A stretch of 56,718 bases of DNA from Pseudoalteromonas flavipulchra NCIMB 2033 = ATCC BAA-314 (GTDB lineage Bacteria > Pseudomonadota > Gammaproteobacteria > Enterobacterales > Alteromonadaceae), in NCBI GenBank assembly GCA_000814665.1, contig JWIH01000008.1:1-56718 (forward strand). The letters run 5' to 3'. The notes under the pieces are model-generated. The model searched no databases and had not been told where the DNA came from. It saw nothing but the letters and a program-made list of their open reading frames with translations. A program made the position numbers and the translations under genes. Of the stretch, positions 46,901-56,500 are shown piece after piece. Positions within the stretch are counted from its first letter, which is position 1; each line of letters opens with the position of its first letter.

Positions 46901-49900
46901 AGTACGTGGGCATTTACGCCAGGTATTACCAGATTATATGGTGCCGGCGGCTTTTGTTGTCTTGGATGCTTTACCGCTAAGTGCCAACGGCAAAGTAAAC
47001 CGTCATGCGTTGCCGGAGCCGGATATGGAGGCTTTAAGGGCAGAGTATATCGCTCCGCAAACGGAGACGGAAATACGCCTGAGTGAAATTTGGCAGCAGC
47101 TGCTGGGCATAGCAAGTGTCGGTCTTGGGGATAATTTCTTTGATTTGGGGGGCCACTCCCTGCTGGCCACCAAACTGGCCGCCCGCTGCAGCGAAGCCTT
47201 TGAGGTGACTTTGCCGCTGCGGGAGATTTTCAACCAGCCTAAGCTGGCAGCGCTGGCGGCCTTTATCGACAGCTGTGACCGGGGACTGCAAGGTCCGCCA
47301 CTTCTGCCGGTGTCCCGAGAGCAAGCCTTACCCCTGTCTTATGCACAGCAAAGGCTATGGCTGCTGGATAAAATCGACGGCGGCAGCACCCATTACAATA
47401 TGCCGGCGGCGTTAAAACTGACTGGCACCCTCAACCAGGACGCCTTGAGGCAGGCCTTTAGCGCTATCGTGGCGCGTCATGAAAGCCTACGTACATGTTT
47501 TATTGGCGGCGATGACGGCGAGCCAATCCAGGTGCTCCAAGAAGCGGACACTTTTGATATCCCGTTTACGGATTTATCGACACTAACGATAGGGATCCGC
47601 GAGGCTGAAATTGCTGAAGTGATCGCTAAAGAGGCGGTCAGCGCTTTTGACCTGAGCCAGGATTTAATGCTTCGGGCACGACTGCTAAAAGTCTCCGATC
47701 TAGAGCATATTTTGCTGGTGACCATGCACCATATCGCTTCAGATGGCTGGTCCATGGGCATATTGGTGAATGAGTTTAGCCAGCTGTATCGCGCTTATGT
47801 TCAGGGAGAAGAAGCGTCTCTGGCTCCCTTGGCCATTCAGTATGGCGACTATGCTTACTGGCAGCGCCAATGGCTGCAAGGCGACGTGCTAGAGCAGCAG
47901 TTAGACTACTGGCAAAATCAGCTGTCGTACTTGCCTGTGGTGCATAGCCTGCCGTTGGATTATGCCAGACCTATGGTGCAAAGCTTTACCGGTGATGTTC
48001 ATGCCAGCAGTCTTGATAAGAGCGATATCGCGCGTTTGACGGCCTTGTGTCAATCCCATGGCGCCACCTTGTTTATGGGGCTGCATGCTGCGTTTTCAGT
48101 TTTATTATCCCGCTATAGTAACGAGCAGGATATCGTGGTCGGCACGCCGGTGGCGAATCGGGAGCAATCAGAAATTGCCGAGCTAATAGGCTTTTTTGTC
48201 AATACGCTGGTGCTGCGCAGCGATTTATCGGGCAGTCCAAGTTTTCATGATTTACTGGGGCAGAGCAAGCGCTGTTTGCTCGATGCCTATGACCATCAGC
48301 AGGTGCCGTTTGAACAAATCGTTGACCGTTTGCAGCCCGAGCGCAGCCTGAGTCACAGCCCGCTGTTTCAGGTGATGCTATCGCTGCAAAACAATGATCA
48401 GGGCAGCTTATCGTTGCCGGGATTAGAGTTGTCGATGGTGGAAGGCGGCGGACAAACCGCGAAGTTCGACCTGACCCTGAATATGGCAGAGGAGGCTGGT
48501 GGCCTCGGGCTCTATTGGGAGTTTAATACGGCTGTCTTTAAAGACGAGACGATAGTGCGTATGGCGGAGCACTTTGAGGTGTTGCTGAGCGCCCTGTTGC
48601 AGTCACCTGAGCGAGATGTGTTCAGTCATGAATTGGTGACCAGCCGGGAGCGTGAACAGCTGCTTGAAAGCAGTCAGGATATTGAGTGCTTAACCCCGTC
48701 AAGGAGCTGCCTGCATGAATTATTTGAAGAGCAGGCAGCGCGCCACCCGGAGAAAATAGCCCTAGTATATGAAGCAAGCCGTCTTAGTTATGGCGAGTTA
48801 AACCGCCGCGCCAACCAATTAGCTCGCTACCTGACAGTACAGGGAGTGAAGCCGGATACTTTAGTGGGACTTTGCGTTGAGCGCTCGCTGGAGACGGTGG
48901 TCGGTATGTTGGCTATTCTCAAGGCAGGCGGGGCCTATGTACCGCTTGACCCAGCCAATCCACAGTCCCGCCTGACGTATATGCTTGAAGACAGCGGTGT
49001 GCAAACCGTGCTGACTTCACAAGCGGTGCTGGCGCAATTACCGGTGTTGGCGGATAAGGCCCTGTGTCTGGATGACGAAGCCGTACAGGCACAGTTGTCG
49101 GACATGTCGGTGCAGAACCTGTCGGTATCTTCGCTGGGCCTTGCGTCCCATCATCTGGCTTATGTTATTTATACCTCAGGCTCTACCGGGCAACCTAAAG
49201 GGGTGCTGGTACAGCATAATAATGTGACCCGCCTACTAGGCACCTCACAAGCGCATTTTGACTTTAGTGAAGCTGATGTCTGGACCCTGTTCCATTCCTA
49301 CGCCTTTGACTTCTCGGTGTGGGAGATTTGGGGAGCGTTGGCCTATGGCGGACGTTTAGTGATAGTGCCTTACTGGGTATCGCGCTCGAGCGGAGATTTC
49401 TACCAGTTGTTGGTGCAGGAAAAAGTGACGGTCTTAAACCAGACCCCGAGCGCCTTTAACCTGTTGATTGCCGAAGACAGCCGTCGGGATGAACCGCTGG
49501 CGCTGCGCTATGTGGTTTTTGGCGGGGAAGCCCTGAATTTCACTCAGCTTAAACCTTGGGTGGCGCGCCATGGCGATAACACCCCAGAGTTGGTCAATAT
49601 GTATGGGATCACCGAAACCACAGTGCATGTTACCTATCGACGTATTCGGGAACAAGATCTGACGCAAGGTCGGGGTGCGAGCCTGATAGGTAAGCCACTG
49701 GCAGATCTGGATATTCTGTTGTTGAATGAAAAACAAGTGCTGGTACCGGACGGTATTGGTGGTGAAATGTATGTCAGCGGCCACGGGGTTAGCCGGGGCT
49801 ACTTAAATCGGGAAGAGTTGAGTGCTGAGCGTTTTGTGTGTTTACCGGGACAGGGTGTGAAACGCTTTTACCGCACCGGCGATCTTGCGCGCCGACAGGA

Positions 49901-50549
49901 GGGAGGTGAGCTTGAATATTTGGGACGAATAGATCACCAGGTGAAGGTACGGGGCTTTCGTATAGAGCTGGGTGAAATAGAGCATGCTCTAGCAACTCAT
50001 AGTGACATTCAGGAAGCCCTAGTGTTGGCTCGGGACAATGGAGAAAACAACAGCCAGCTGGTCGCTTATCTAGTGGTTGGCGACAGTGAAAGGGAAACAG
50101 GGGCCTTGATAGAGGATGTTAAGGGGCATATCCGTCAGGCTTTACCGGAGTACATGGTGCCGTCGGCGTATATGATACTGGAAGCTTTGCCGTTGACAGC
50201 GAATGGTAAAGTCAATGTTAAGGCACTGCCGGAGCCGGATATTGGATTATCCAGAGCGGAGTATGTAGCCCCTAAATCGGATACAGAACGGGCGTTATGC
50301 AGCATTTGGCAGCAAGTGCTGGAGGTGGAACGAGTCGGAATTATGGATAATTTCTTTGAACTTGGTGGAAACTCCTTATTGTTTGTTAAGTTATTGACTG
50401 CCATTGAGCAAGAGTTCGAAATAAAACTGGCTGTATCACATGTTTTTATGCTGGATAACTTGAAATCATTAGCATTACATCTTGATGCTGTAGCTGGTAA
50501 TGCCAATTGCGATGAACAAGAGCAGGACTTGGACTTTTTTGAAATATGA
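43935..50549 (+). CDS. NRPS-E: dock-C8-A8(Ile)-T-C9-A9(Thr)-T
   Basis: A 2204-residue two-module enzyme. Residues 1-52 form a TubC-like docking domain. C8 has HHIASDG at 197 and C9 at 1265. A8 (TSGSTG at 678) is almost the same as A7 and reads DGFFLGVVFK, isoleucine-type. T8 has Ser1075. A9 (motif at 1747) reads DFWNVGMVHK, the well-known threonine code; its A10 motif is NGKVNV, with the lysine kept. T9 has Ser2147 in a GGNS variant. The protein ends EQDLDFFEI, matching the last six residues of NRPS-A, although the next protein has no TubC-like docking domain. It contains no thioesterase. The start is coupled to NRPS-D and the stop to NRPS-F, both as ATGA. Confidence 0.94.
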   Translation: MTLLTELKELLKNGIEVKLVGEKLKVEAMPGALKAEQIALLKQQKENILRLFHSLTIKSNRDYEFLSFAQQRLWLLDQIDGGSHQYNMPMALKLSGVFDERAMQRAFADIMERHESLRTCFVAADDGEPVQIIKEKSGFDVPLTDLSALPKEVQQTQIDQAASAEAEAIFDLSWDFMVRARVLKLSSQEHILLVTMHHIASDGWSMGILVNEFSRLYSAYVQGEESPLTPLAIQYADYANWQREWLQSNKLDEQLAYWQDKLSGLPALHNLPLDKPRPLAQGFSGETYVSCIAKTELASLKKICQTREATLFMGLHAAFSVLLSRYSNEKDIVVGTPVANREQMEVADLIGFFVNTLVLRCDLSGEPRFFDVLAQSKQMLLDAYAHQQVPFEQVVERLQPERSLSHSPLFQVMLALQNNEQGNLSLPGISLSQLNLNQGDVSQFDLTLNVAEKPDGLTLSWVFNTDLFERDTIARMAEHFEVLLSALVQAPEQDVFSHELATAQEREQLLGRWNNTEAEVPLEYCLHELFAEQADRFSKKTALVCDGISLSYGELNRRANQLAHYLKAQGVKAQTLVGLCVERSVDMVVGILGILKAGGAYVPLDPAYPQARLAYMLSDTNVALVLAQQSVLKQLPVFDGQVICLDDEALQAELMTMPVQSLIVSGLTPSHLAYVIYTSGSTGQPKGVMVAHESVTAFAVNNRYVAVSEVEHVASLSSYAFDGFVFDLFFSLLNGKTVSLLGKNHILDSGSFKSALTANGIDTFFTTTALFNQMILNDTLGDSGVKNVLFGGEKADPGLVERAVQRYPSIAFTHVYGPTETTVFASAHHFGDEVDPAIPIGKPLHNKQCYVLDAALNPVPVGVVGELYIGGLGLARGYLNHPALTAEKFVINPFYDEKNSRSSKQLYRTGDLVRWLANGSLVFIARADHQVKVRGFRIELGEIEHALTGQSEIKEAVVLAREIGDNNTQLVAYLVGSEAGQQDAELIEQVRGHLRQVLPDYMVPAAFVVLDALPLSANGKVNRHALPEPDMEALRAEYIAPQTETEIRLSEIWQQLLGIASVGLGDNFFDLGGHSLLATKLAARCSEAFEVTLPLREIFNQPKLAALAAFIDSCDRGLQGPPLLPVSREQALPLSYAQQRLWLLDKIDGGSTHYNMPAALKLTGTLNQDALRQAFSAIVARHESLRTCFIGGDDGEPIQVLQEADTFDIPFTDLSTLTIGIREAEIAEVIAKEAVSAFDLSQDLMLRARLLKVSDLEHILLVTMHHIASDGWSMGILVNEFSQLYRAYVQGEEASLAPLAIQYGDYAYWQRQWLQGDVLEQQLDYWQNQLSYLPVVHSLPLDYARPMVQSFTGDVHASSLDKSDIARLTALCQSHGATLFMGLHAAFSVLLSRYSNEQDIVVGTPVANREQSEIAELIGFFVNTLVLRSDLSGSPSFHDLLGQSKRCLLDAYDHQQVPFEQIVDRLQPERSLSHSPLFQVMLSLQNNDQGSLSLPGLELSMVEGGGQTAKFDLTLNMAEEAGGLGLYWEFNTAVFKDETIVRMAEHFEVLLSALLQSPERDVFSHELVTSREREQLLESSQDIECLTPSRSCLHELFEEQAARHPEKIALVYEASRLSYGELNRRANQLARYLTVQGVKPDTLVGLCVERSLETVVGMLAILKAGGAYVPLDPANPQSRLTYMLEDSGVQTVLTSQAVLAQLPVLADKALCLDDEAVQAQLSDMSVQNLSVSSLGLASHHLAYVIYTSGSTGQPKGVLVQHNNVTRLLGTSQAHFDFSEADVWTLFHSYAFDFSVWEIWGALAYGGRLVIVPYWVSRSSGDFYQLLVQEKVTVLNQTPSAFNLLIAEDSRRDEPLALRYVVFGGEALNFTQLKPWVARHGDNTPELVNMYGITETTVHVTYRRIREQDLTQGRGASLIGKPLADLDILLLNEKQVLVPDGIGGEMYVSGHGVSRGYLNREELSAERFVCLPGQGVKRFYRTGDLARRQEGGELEYLGRIDHQVKVRGFRIELGEIEHALATHSDIQEALVLARDNGENNSQLVAYLVVGDSERETGALIEDVKGHIRQALPEYMVPSAYMILEALPLTANGKVNVKALPEPDIGLSRAEYVAPKSDTERALCSIWQQVLEVERVGIMDNFFELGGNSLLFVKLLTAIEQEFEIKLAVSHVFMLDNLKSLALHLDAVAGNANCDEQEQDLDFFEI
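45305..47099 (+). repeat. Module 7/8 duplicated block, copy 2
   Basis: Second copy of the end-of-C/A/start-of-T block, in NRPS-E. After 47099 the sequence changes abruptly to a different T domain, which is part of the other duplicated block (module 9/11). Confidence 0.93.
47181..50236 (+). repeat. Module 9/11 duplicated block, copy 1
   Basis: Just over 3 kb from inside T8, shortly after the carrier serine, through C9 and A9. It recurs from 53672 to the window end. Offset is 6,491 bases at the left end and 6,482 at the right, because copy 2 lacks 9 bases in the C-A linker (near 48696-48710 here). Confidence 0.93.
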
Positions 50550-53500
50550 ATATAAATAATAACAATAAAATGGGGTCAACCGCTCTTAGCTCTTTTATCG
50601 GACAGGCTTATGGAGAGATGATAGGGGGCGACAATGAACTGTCTTTTAGCCAGTCAAGGGTCTGGCTTCAGGATCAGCTTAGCGGCGGCAGTCATCATCT
50701 TAACCTTGCCGTGGCCTTAACACTTAGCGGCAGCTTGAACCAAGCTAGCTTACAACGGGCATTTGACCTTCTGCTGGTACGGCATCAAAGCCTGCACACA
50801 TGTTTTCAAGTTGGAGAAAATGATTCGGTTATACCTGTGTTCCTACAGGCACTTTCTCTGGAAATGCCAGTGACAGATTTATCCGATATGGCTGCAGGAG
50901 CACGGGAGGCCGAAATTGCCACTTTGCTATCCGCCGAAGTAGGGAGGCCTTTTGATCTGGCCCGGGATCTGATGCTGCGGGCGCACTTGCTTAAAGTAGC
51001 CGCCGATGAGCATATTTTACTGGTGATCTCCCATGCTATGGCCTGCGATCCCAGCTCCATGAAAGTACTACTCAATGAGTTGGGTGTTATGTACTCGGCC
51101 AGTGAGCAGGGAAAAGAGAAGCCTTTGACGCCGATCACCCTGAAGTACTCAGACTATGCCCGCTGGCAGCGGTATGGTTTGCAAACTGGTGTTTTTGACC
51201 AGCAGCTTGCTTACTGGGAACAGCAGCTTAAGGGATTACCTCTTGTTCATGGTTTACCACTGGATCATCCCAGGCCGGCGATACAGACTTTTAACGGGGA
51301 TGTCCATGTCTCTACCTTAGATCAAGCCAGTCATGAGCTGTTGGCAGCCTTGTGCCGGGAGCAGGGGACAAGTCTCTTTGCCGGACTGCATGCCGTTTTT
51401 TCGATATTAATGTCCCGCTACAGCAATATCGATGACATAGTGATAGGTACTCAGGCCGATAACCGACAGCATTCAGGCGCTGCGGGTCTTATAGGCGGTT
51501 TGATGAACTTTTTGGTGTTGCGCAGCAATTTGGCTGGCGATCCTGATTTTTTTGAGGTATTGGCCCTGAGCCGCGAAACCATCCAACAAGCGTATGAGCA
51601 TCAACAGCTCCCTTTCGAATGTGTTATCAAACAGCAGCAGCTTAAATCAGGTCTGAGCCACAGCCCTTTGTTTCAGGTGATGATGACGTTACAGCAAGAG
51701 GATGAAAGCTGCTTGGTGCTGCCGGGGATTGAGGTTTCAGAGTTAAAACTTAAAGGTGTCGGTAGCACGCAATTTGATCTGAGCTTAAATATTCTTGAAA
51801 AAGCGCAAGGGCTCGAACTGGCCTGGGAGTTTAATACCGACTTATTCAATCAGGAAACCATACAGCAGATGGCGAGGCATTTTGAAGTCCTGTTATCTGC
51901 CCTGTCGCAATCGCCGAACAGGCATGTTTTTGGCCATGAGCTGGTGACCGAGCAAGAAAGGCAACAACTGCTGCACGGCTGGAATAATACCGAGACTGAT
52001 TGGCCATCAAATAGGTGCATTCATGAGTTTTTTGAAGCCAGAGTGTCACTCCACCCCGAGCAGGAGGCTGTGCTTTGCAATGGCGCTTCTTTAACCTATG
52101 ACGATTTAAACCGTCGTGCCAACCAGCTAGCCCATTATCTGAAAGCACAGGGGGTGAAGCCCGAGACCTTAGTAGGGGTGTGTGTCGAACGCTCTTTGGA
52201 TATGGTGGTCGCTATTCTGGCCATCCTCAAGGCTGGCGGCGCTTATCTGCCTTTAGATCCTGACTATCCTGAATCCCGGTTGGCCTATATGCTCAGTGAC
52301 AGTGGCGTAGATATTGTGTTGACACAAAGCCAGGTGCTGGACAGCTTACCGTTTCTTGAGAGTTGGGCCCTGTGTCTGGATGATGCACAGCTAGCAATAA
52401 GATTAACGGCCATGCCGTCGGATAATCTGTCGGTATCATCTGTGGGATTATGCGCTGAGCATCTGGCGTATGTGATATATACCTCAGGCTCTACCGGGAA
52501 ACCCAAGGGGGTTATGGTCGAGCACAGAAACACTGCAGCTCTATTGGCCTGGGCGTTGGATTTTTATAGCCGAGAAACCTTAGGGTGCGTGCTGGCTTCA
52601 ACTTCCATGTGCTTCGATCTGTCGATTTTTGAAATATTTGCACCTCTGGCCGCCGGAGGTTCGGTTTTGATAGTTAAGAATATTCTTAACTTCTTTGAGA
52701 CAGATGCCCTAGACAAGGTTACTTTAGTCAACACGGTGCCTTCGGCGGCTAAGGTTTTACTTTCTGGGAAAAAGCTGCCAGTAAAATTAAAAACGATAAA
52801 TCTGGCGGGAGAAGCATTAAAGCAAGACTTGGTTGACAGCCTATATCAGGCTGGTTTTAGCTCTGTGTATGACCTATACGGGCCATCAGAAGATACCACC
52901 TATTCCACCTATAAATTGCGAACAGCTAAGGGGCGGGCGAGCATAGGCACGGGAATAGCCAATACCCAGCTTTATGTGTTAACGCAATCAGGTCAGCTAG
53001 CCCCAAAAGGGGTGAGTGGGGAACTATACATAGGCGGAGCGGGATTAACTCGGGGTTATCTGAACCGGCCAGAACTGAATGATGAAAAGTTTGTTACCAA
53101 TCCATTTTATGACGGTTTGGGCAGTAACAACAGTAAACGTTTGTATCGAACAGGGGACCTTGTGCGTTGGCTGCCCAGCGGTGAGCTGGAGTACTTGGGT
53201 CGTATTGACCATCAGGTAAAGGTGAGGGGATATCGCATTGAGCTGGGGGAAATTGAACATGTCCTAGAAGAGTGCGATGGGATTAAAGAAGCCGTGGTGC
53301 TCGCCCGCGAAGCAGGAAATAATGACAAACGCTTGGTAGGCTATCTAGTTGCCACGGGTGCAGATAGTCATGAAGCGCGGTTAATCGAAGAAGCGCGTCA
53401 GCATGCGCGTAAAACCTTACCTGACTATATGGTGCCCAGCGCCTTTGTGTTGCTAGAGCATTTGCCGTTAACCGCTAATGGTAAGGTTGACCGTAATGCT

Positions 53501-56500
53501 CTACCAGAGCCTGAAGCAAGCTCCTTAAGCGGTGCGTATGTTGCACCGCAAACCGTGACCGAAAAAACCTTATGCCGGATCTGGCAGGAAATACTGTTGC
53601 TTGAACGGGTTGGTATCCAGGACAACTTTTTTGAGTTAGGGGGACATTCCTTGCTGGTCACCAAACTGGTGGCCCGCTGCAGCGAAGCCTTTGAGGTGAC
53701 TTTGCCGCTGCGGGAGATTTTCAACCAGCCTAAGCTGGCAGCGCTGGCGGCCTTTATCGACAGCTGTGACCGGGGACTGCAAGGTCCGCCGCTCCTACCG
53801 GTGTCCCGAGAGCAAGCCTTACCCCTGTCTTATGCACAGCAAAGGCTATGGCTGCTGGATAAAATCGACGGCGGCAGTGCCCATTACAATATGCCGGCGG
53901 CGTTAAAACTGACTGGCACCCTCAACCAGGACGCCTTGAAGCAGGCCTTTAGCGCTATCGTGGCGCGTCATGAAAGCCTACGTACATGTTTTATTGGCGG
54001 CGATGACGGCGAGCCAATCCAGGTGCTCCAAGAAGCGGACACTTTTGATATCCCGTTTACGGACTTATCGACACTAACGACAGGGATCCGCGAGGCTGAA
54101 ATTGCTGAAGTGATCGCTAAAGAGGCGGTCAGCGCTTTTGACCTGAGCCAGGATTTAATGCTTCGGACGCGACTGCTAAAAGTCTCCGATCTAGAGCATA
54201 TTTTGCTGGTGACCATGCACCATATCGCTTCAGATGGCTGGTCCATGGGCATATTGGTGAATGAGTTTAGCCAGCTGTATCGCGCTTATGTTCAGGGAGA
54301 AGAAGCGTCTCTGGCTCCCTTGGCCATTCAGTATGGCGACTATGCTTACTGGCAGCGCCAATGGCTGCAAGGCGACGTGCTAGAGCAGCAGTTGGACTAC
54401 TGGCAAAATCAGCTGTCGTACTTGCCTGTGGTGCATAGCCTGCCGTTGGATTATGCCAGACCTATGGTGCAAAGCTTTACCGGTGATGTTCATGCCAGCA
54501 GTCTTGATAAAAACGATGTCGCGCGTTTGACAGCCTTGTGTCAATCTCATGGTGCCACCTTGTTTATGGGGCTGCATGCTGCGTTTTCGGTTTTATTATC
54601 CCGCTATAGTAACGAGCAGGATATCGTGGTCGGCACGCCGGTGGCGAATCGGGAGCAATCAGAAATTGCCGAGCTAATAGGCTTTTTTGTCAATACGCTG
54701 GTGCTGCGCAGCGATTTATCGGGCAGTCCAAGTTTTCATGATTTACTGGGGCAGAGCAAGCGCTGTTTGCTCGATGCCTATGACCATCAGCAGGTGCCGT
54801 TTGAACAAATCGTTGACCGTTTGCAGCCCGAGCGCAGCCTGAGTCACAGCCCGCTGTTTCAGGTGATGCTATCGCTGCAAAACAATGATCAGGGCAGCTT
54901 ATCGTTGCCGGGATTAGAGTTGTCGATGGTGGAGGGCGGCGGACAAACCGCGAAGTTCGACCTGACCCTGAATATGGCAGAGGAGGCTGGTGGCCTCGGG
55001 CTCTATTGGGAGTTTAATACGGCTGTCTTTAAAGACGAGACGATAGTGCGTATGGCGGAGCACTTTGAGGTGTTGCTGAGCGCCCTGTTGCAGTCACCTG
55101 AGCGAGATGTGTTCAGTCATGAATTGGTGACCAGCCGGGAGCGTGAACAGCTGCTTGCAAGCAGTCAGGATATTGAGTGCTTAACCAGCTGCCTGCATGA
55201 ATTATTTGAAGAGCAGGCAGCGCGCCACCCGGAGAAAATAGCCCTAGTATATGAAGCAAGCCGTCTTAGTTATGGCGAGTTAAACCGCCGCGCCAACCAA
55301 TTAGCTCGCTACCTGACAGCACAGGGAGTGAAGCCGGATACTTTAGTGGGACTTTGCGTTGAGCGCTCGCTGGAGACGGTGGTCGGTATGTTGGCTATTC
55401 TCAAGGCAGGCGGGGCCTATGTACCGCTTGACCCAGCCAATCCACAGTCCCGCCTGACGTATATGCTTGAAGACAGCGGTGTGCAAACCGTGCTGACTTC
55501 ACAAGCGGTGCTGGCGCAATTACCGGTGTTGGCGGATAAGGCCCTGTGTCTGGATGACGAAGCCGTACAGGCACAGTTGTCGGACATGTCGGTGCAGAAC
55601 CTGTCGGTATCTTCGCTGGGCCTTGCGTCCCATCATCTGGCTTATGTTATTTATACCTCAGGCTCTACCGGGCAACCTAAAGGGGTGCTGGTACAGCATA
55701 ATAATGTGACCCGCCTACTAGGCACCTCACAAGCGCATTTTGACTTTAGTGAAGCTGATGTCTGGACCCTGTTCCATTCCTACGCCTTTGACTTCTCGGT
55801 GTGGGAGATTTGGGGAGCGTTGGCCTATGGCGGACGTTTAGTGATAGTGCCTTACTGGGTATCGCGCTCGAGCGGAGATTTCTACCAGTTGTTGGTGCAG
55901 GAAAAAGTGACGGTCTTAAACCAGACCCCGAGCGCCTTTAACCTGTTGATTGCCGAAGACAGCCGTCGGGATGAACCGCTGGCGCTGCGCTATGTGGTTT
56001 TTGGCGGGGAAGCCCTGAATTTCACTCAGCTTAAACCTTGGGTGGCGCGCCATGGCGATAACACCCCAGAGTTGGTCAATATGTATGGGATCACCGAAAC
56101 CACAGTGCATGTTACCTATCGACGTATTCGGGAACAAGATCTGACGCAAGGTCGGGGTGCGAGCCTGATAGGTAAGCCACTGGCAGATCTGGATATTCTG
56201 TTGTTGAATGAAAAACAAGTGCTGGTACCGGACGGTATTGGTGGTGAAATGTATGTCAGCGGCCACGGGGTTAGCCGGGGCTACTTAAATCGGGAAGAGT
56301 TGAGTGCTGAGCGTTTTGTGTGTTTACCGGGACAGGGTGTGAAACGCTTTTACCGCACCGGCGATCTTGCGCGCCGACAGGAGGGAGGTGAGCTTGAATA
56401 TTTGGGACGAATAGATCACCAGGTGAAGGTACGGGGCTTTCGTATAGAGCTGGGTGAAATAGAGCATGCTCTAGCAACTCATAGTGACATTCAGGAAGCC

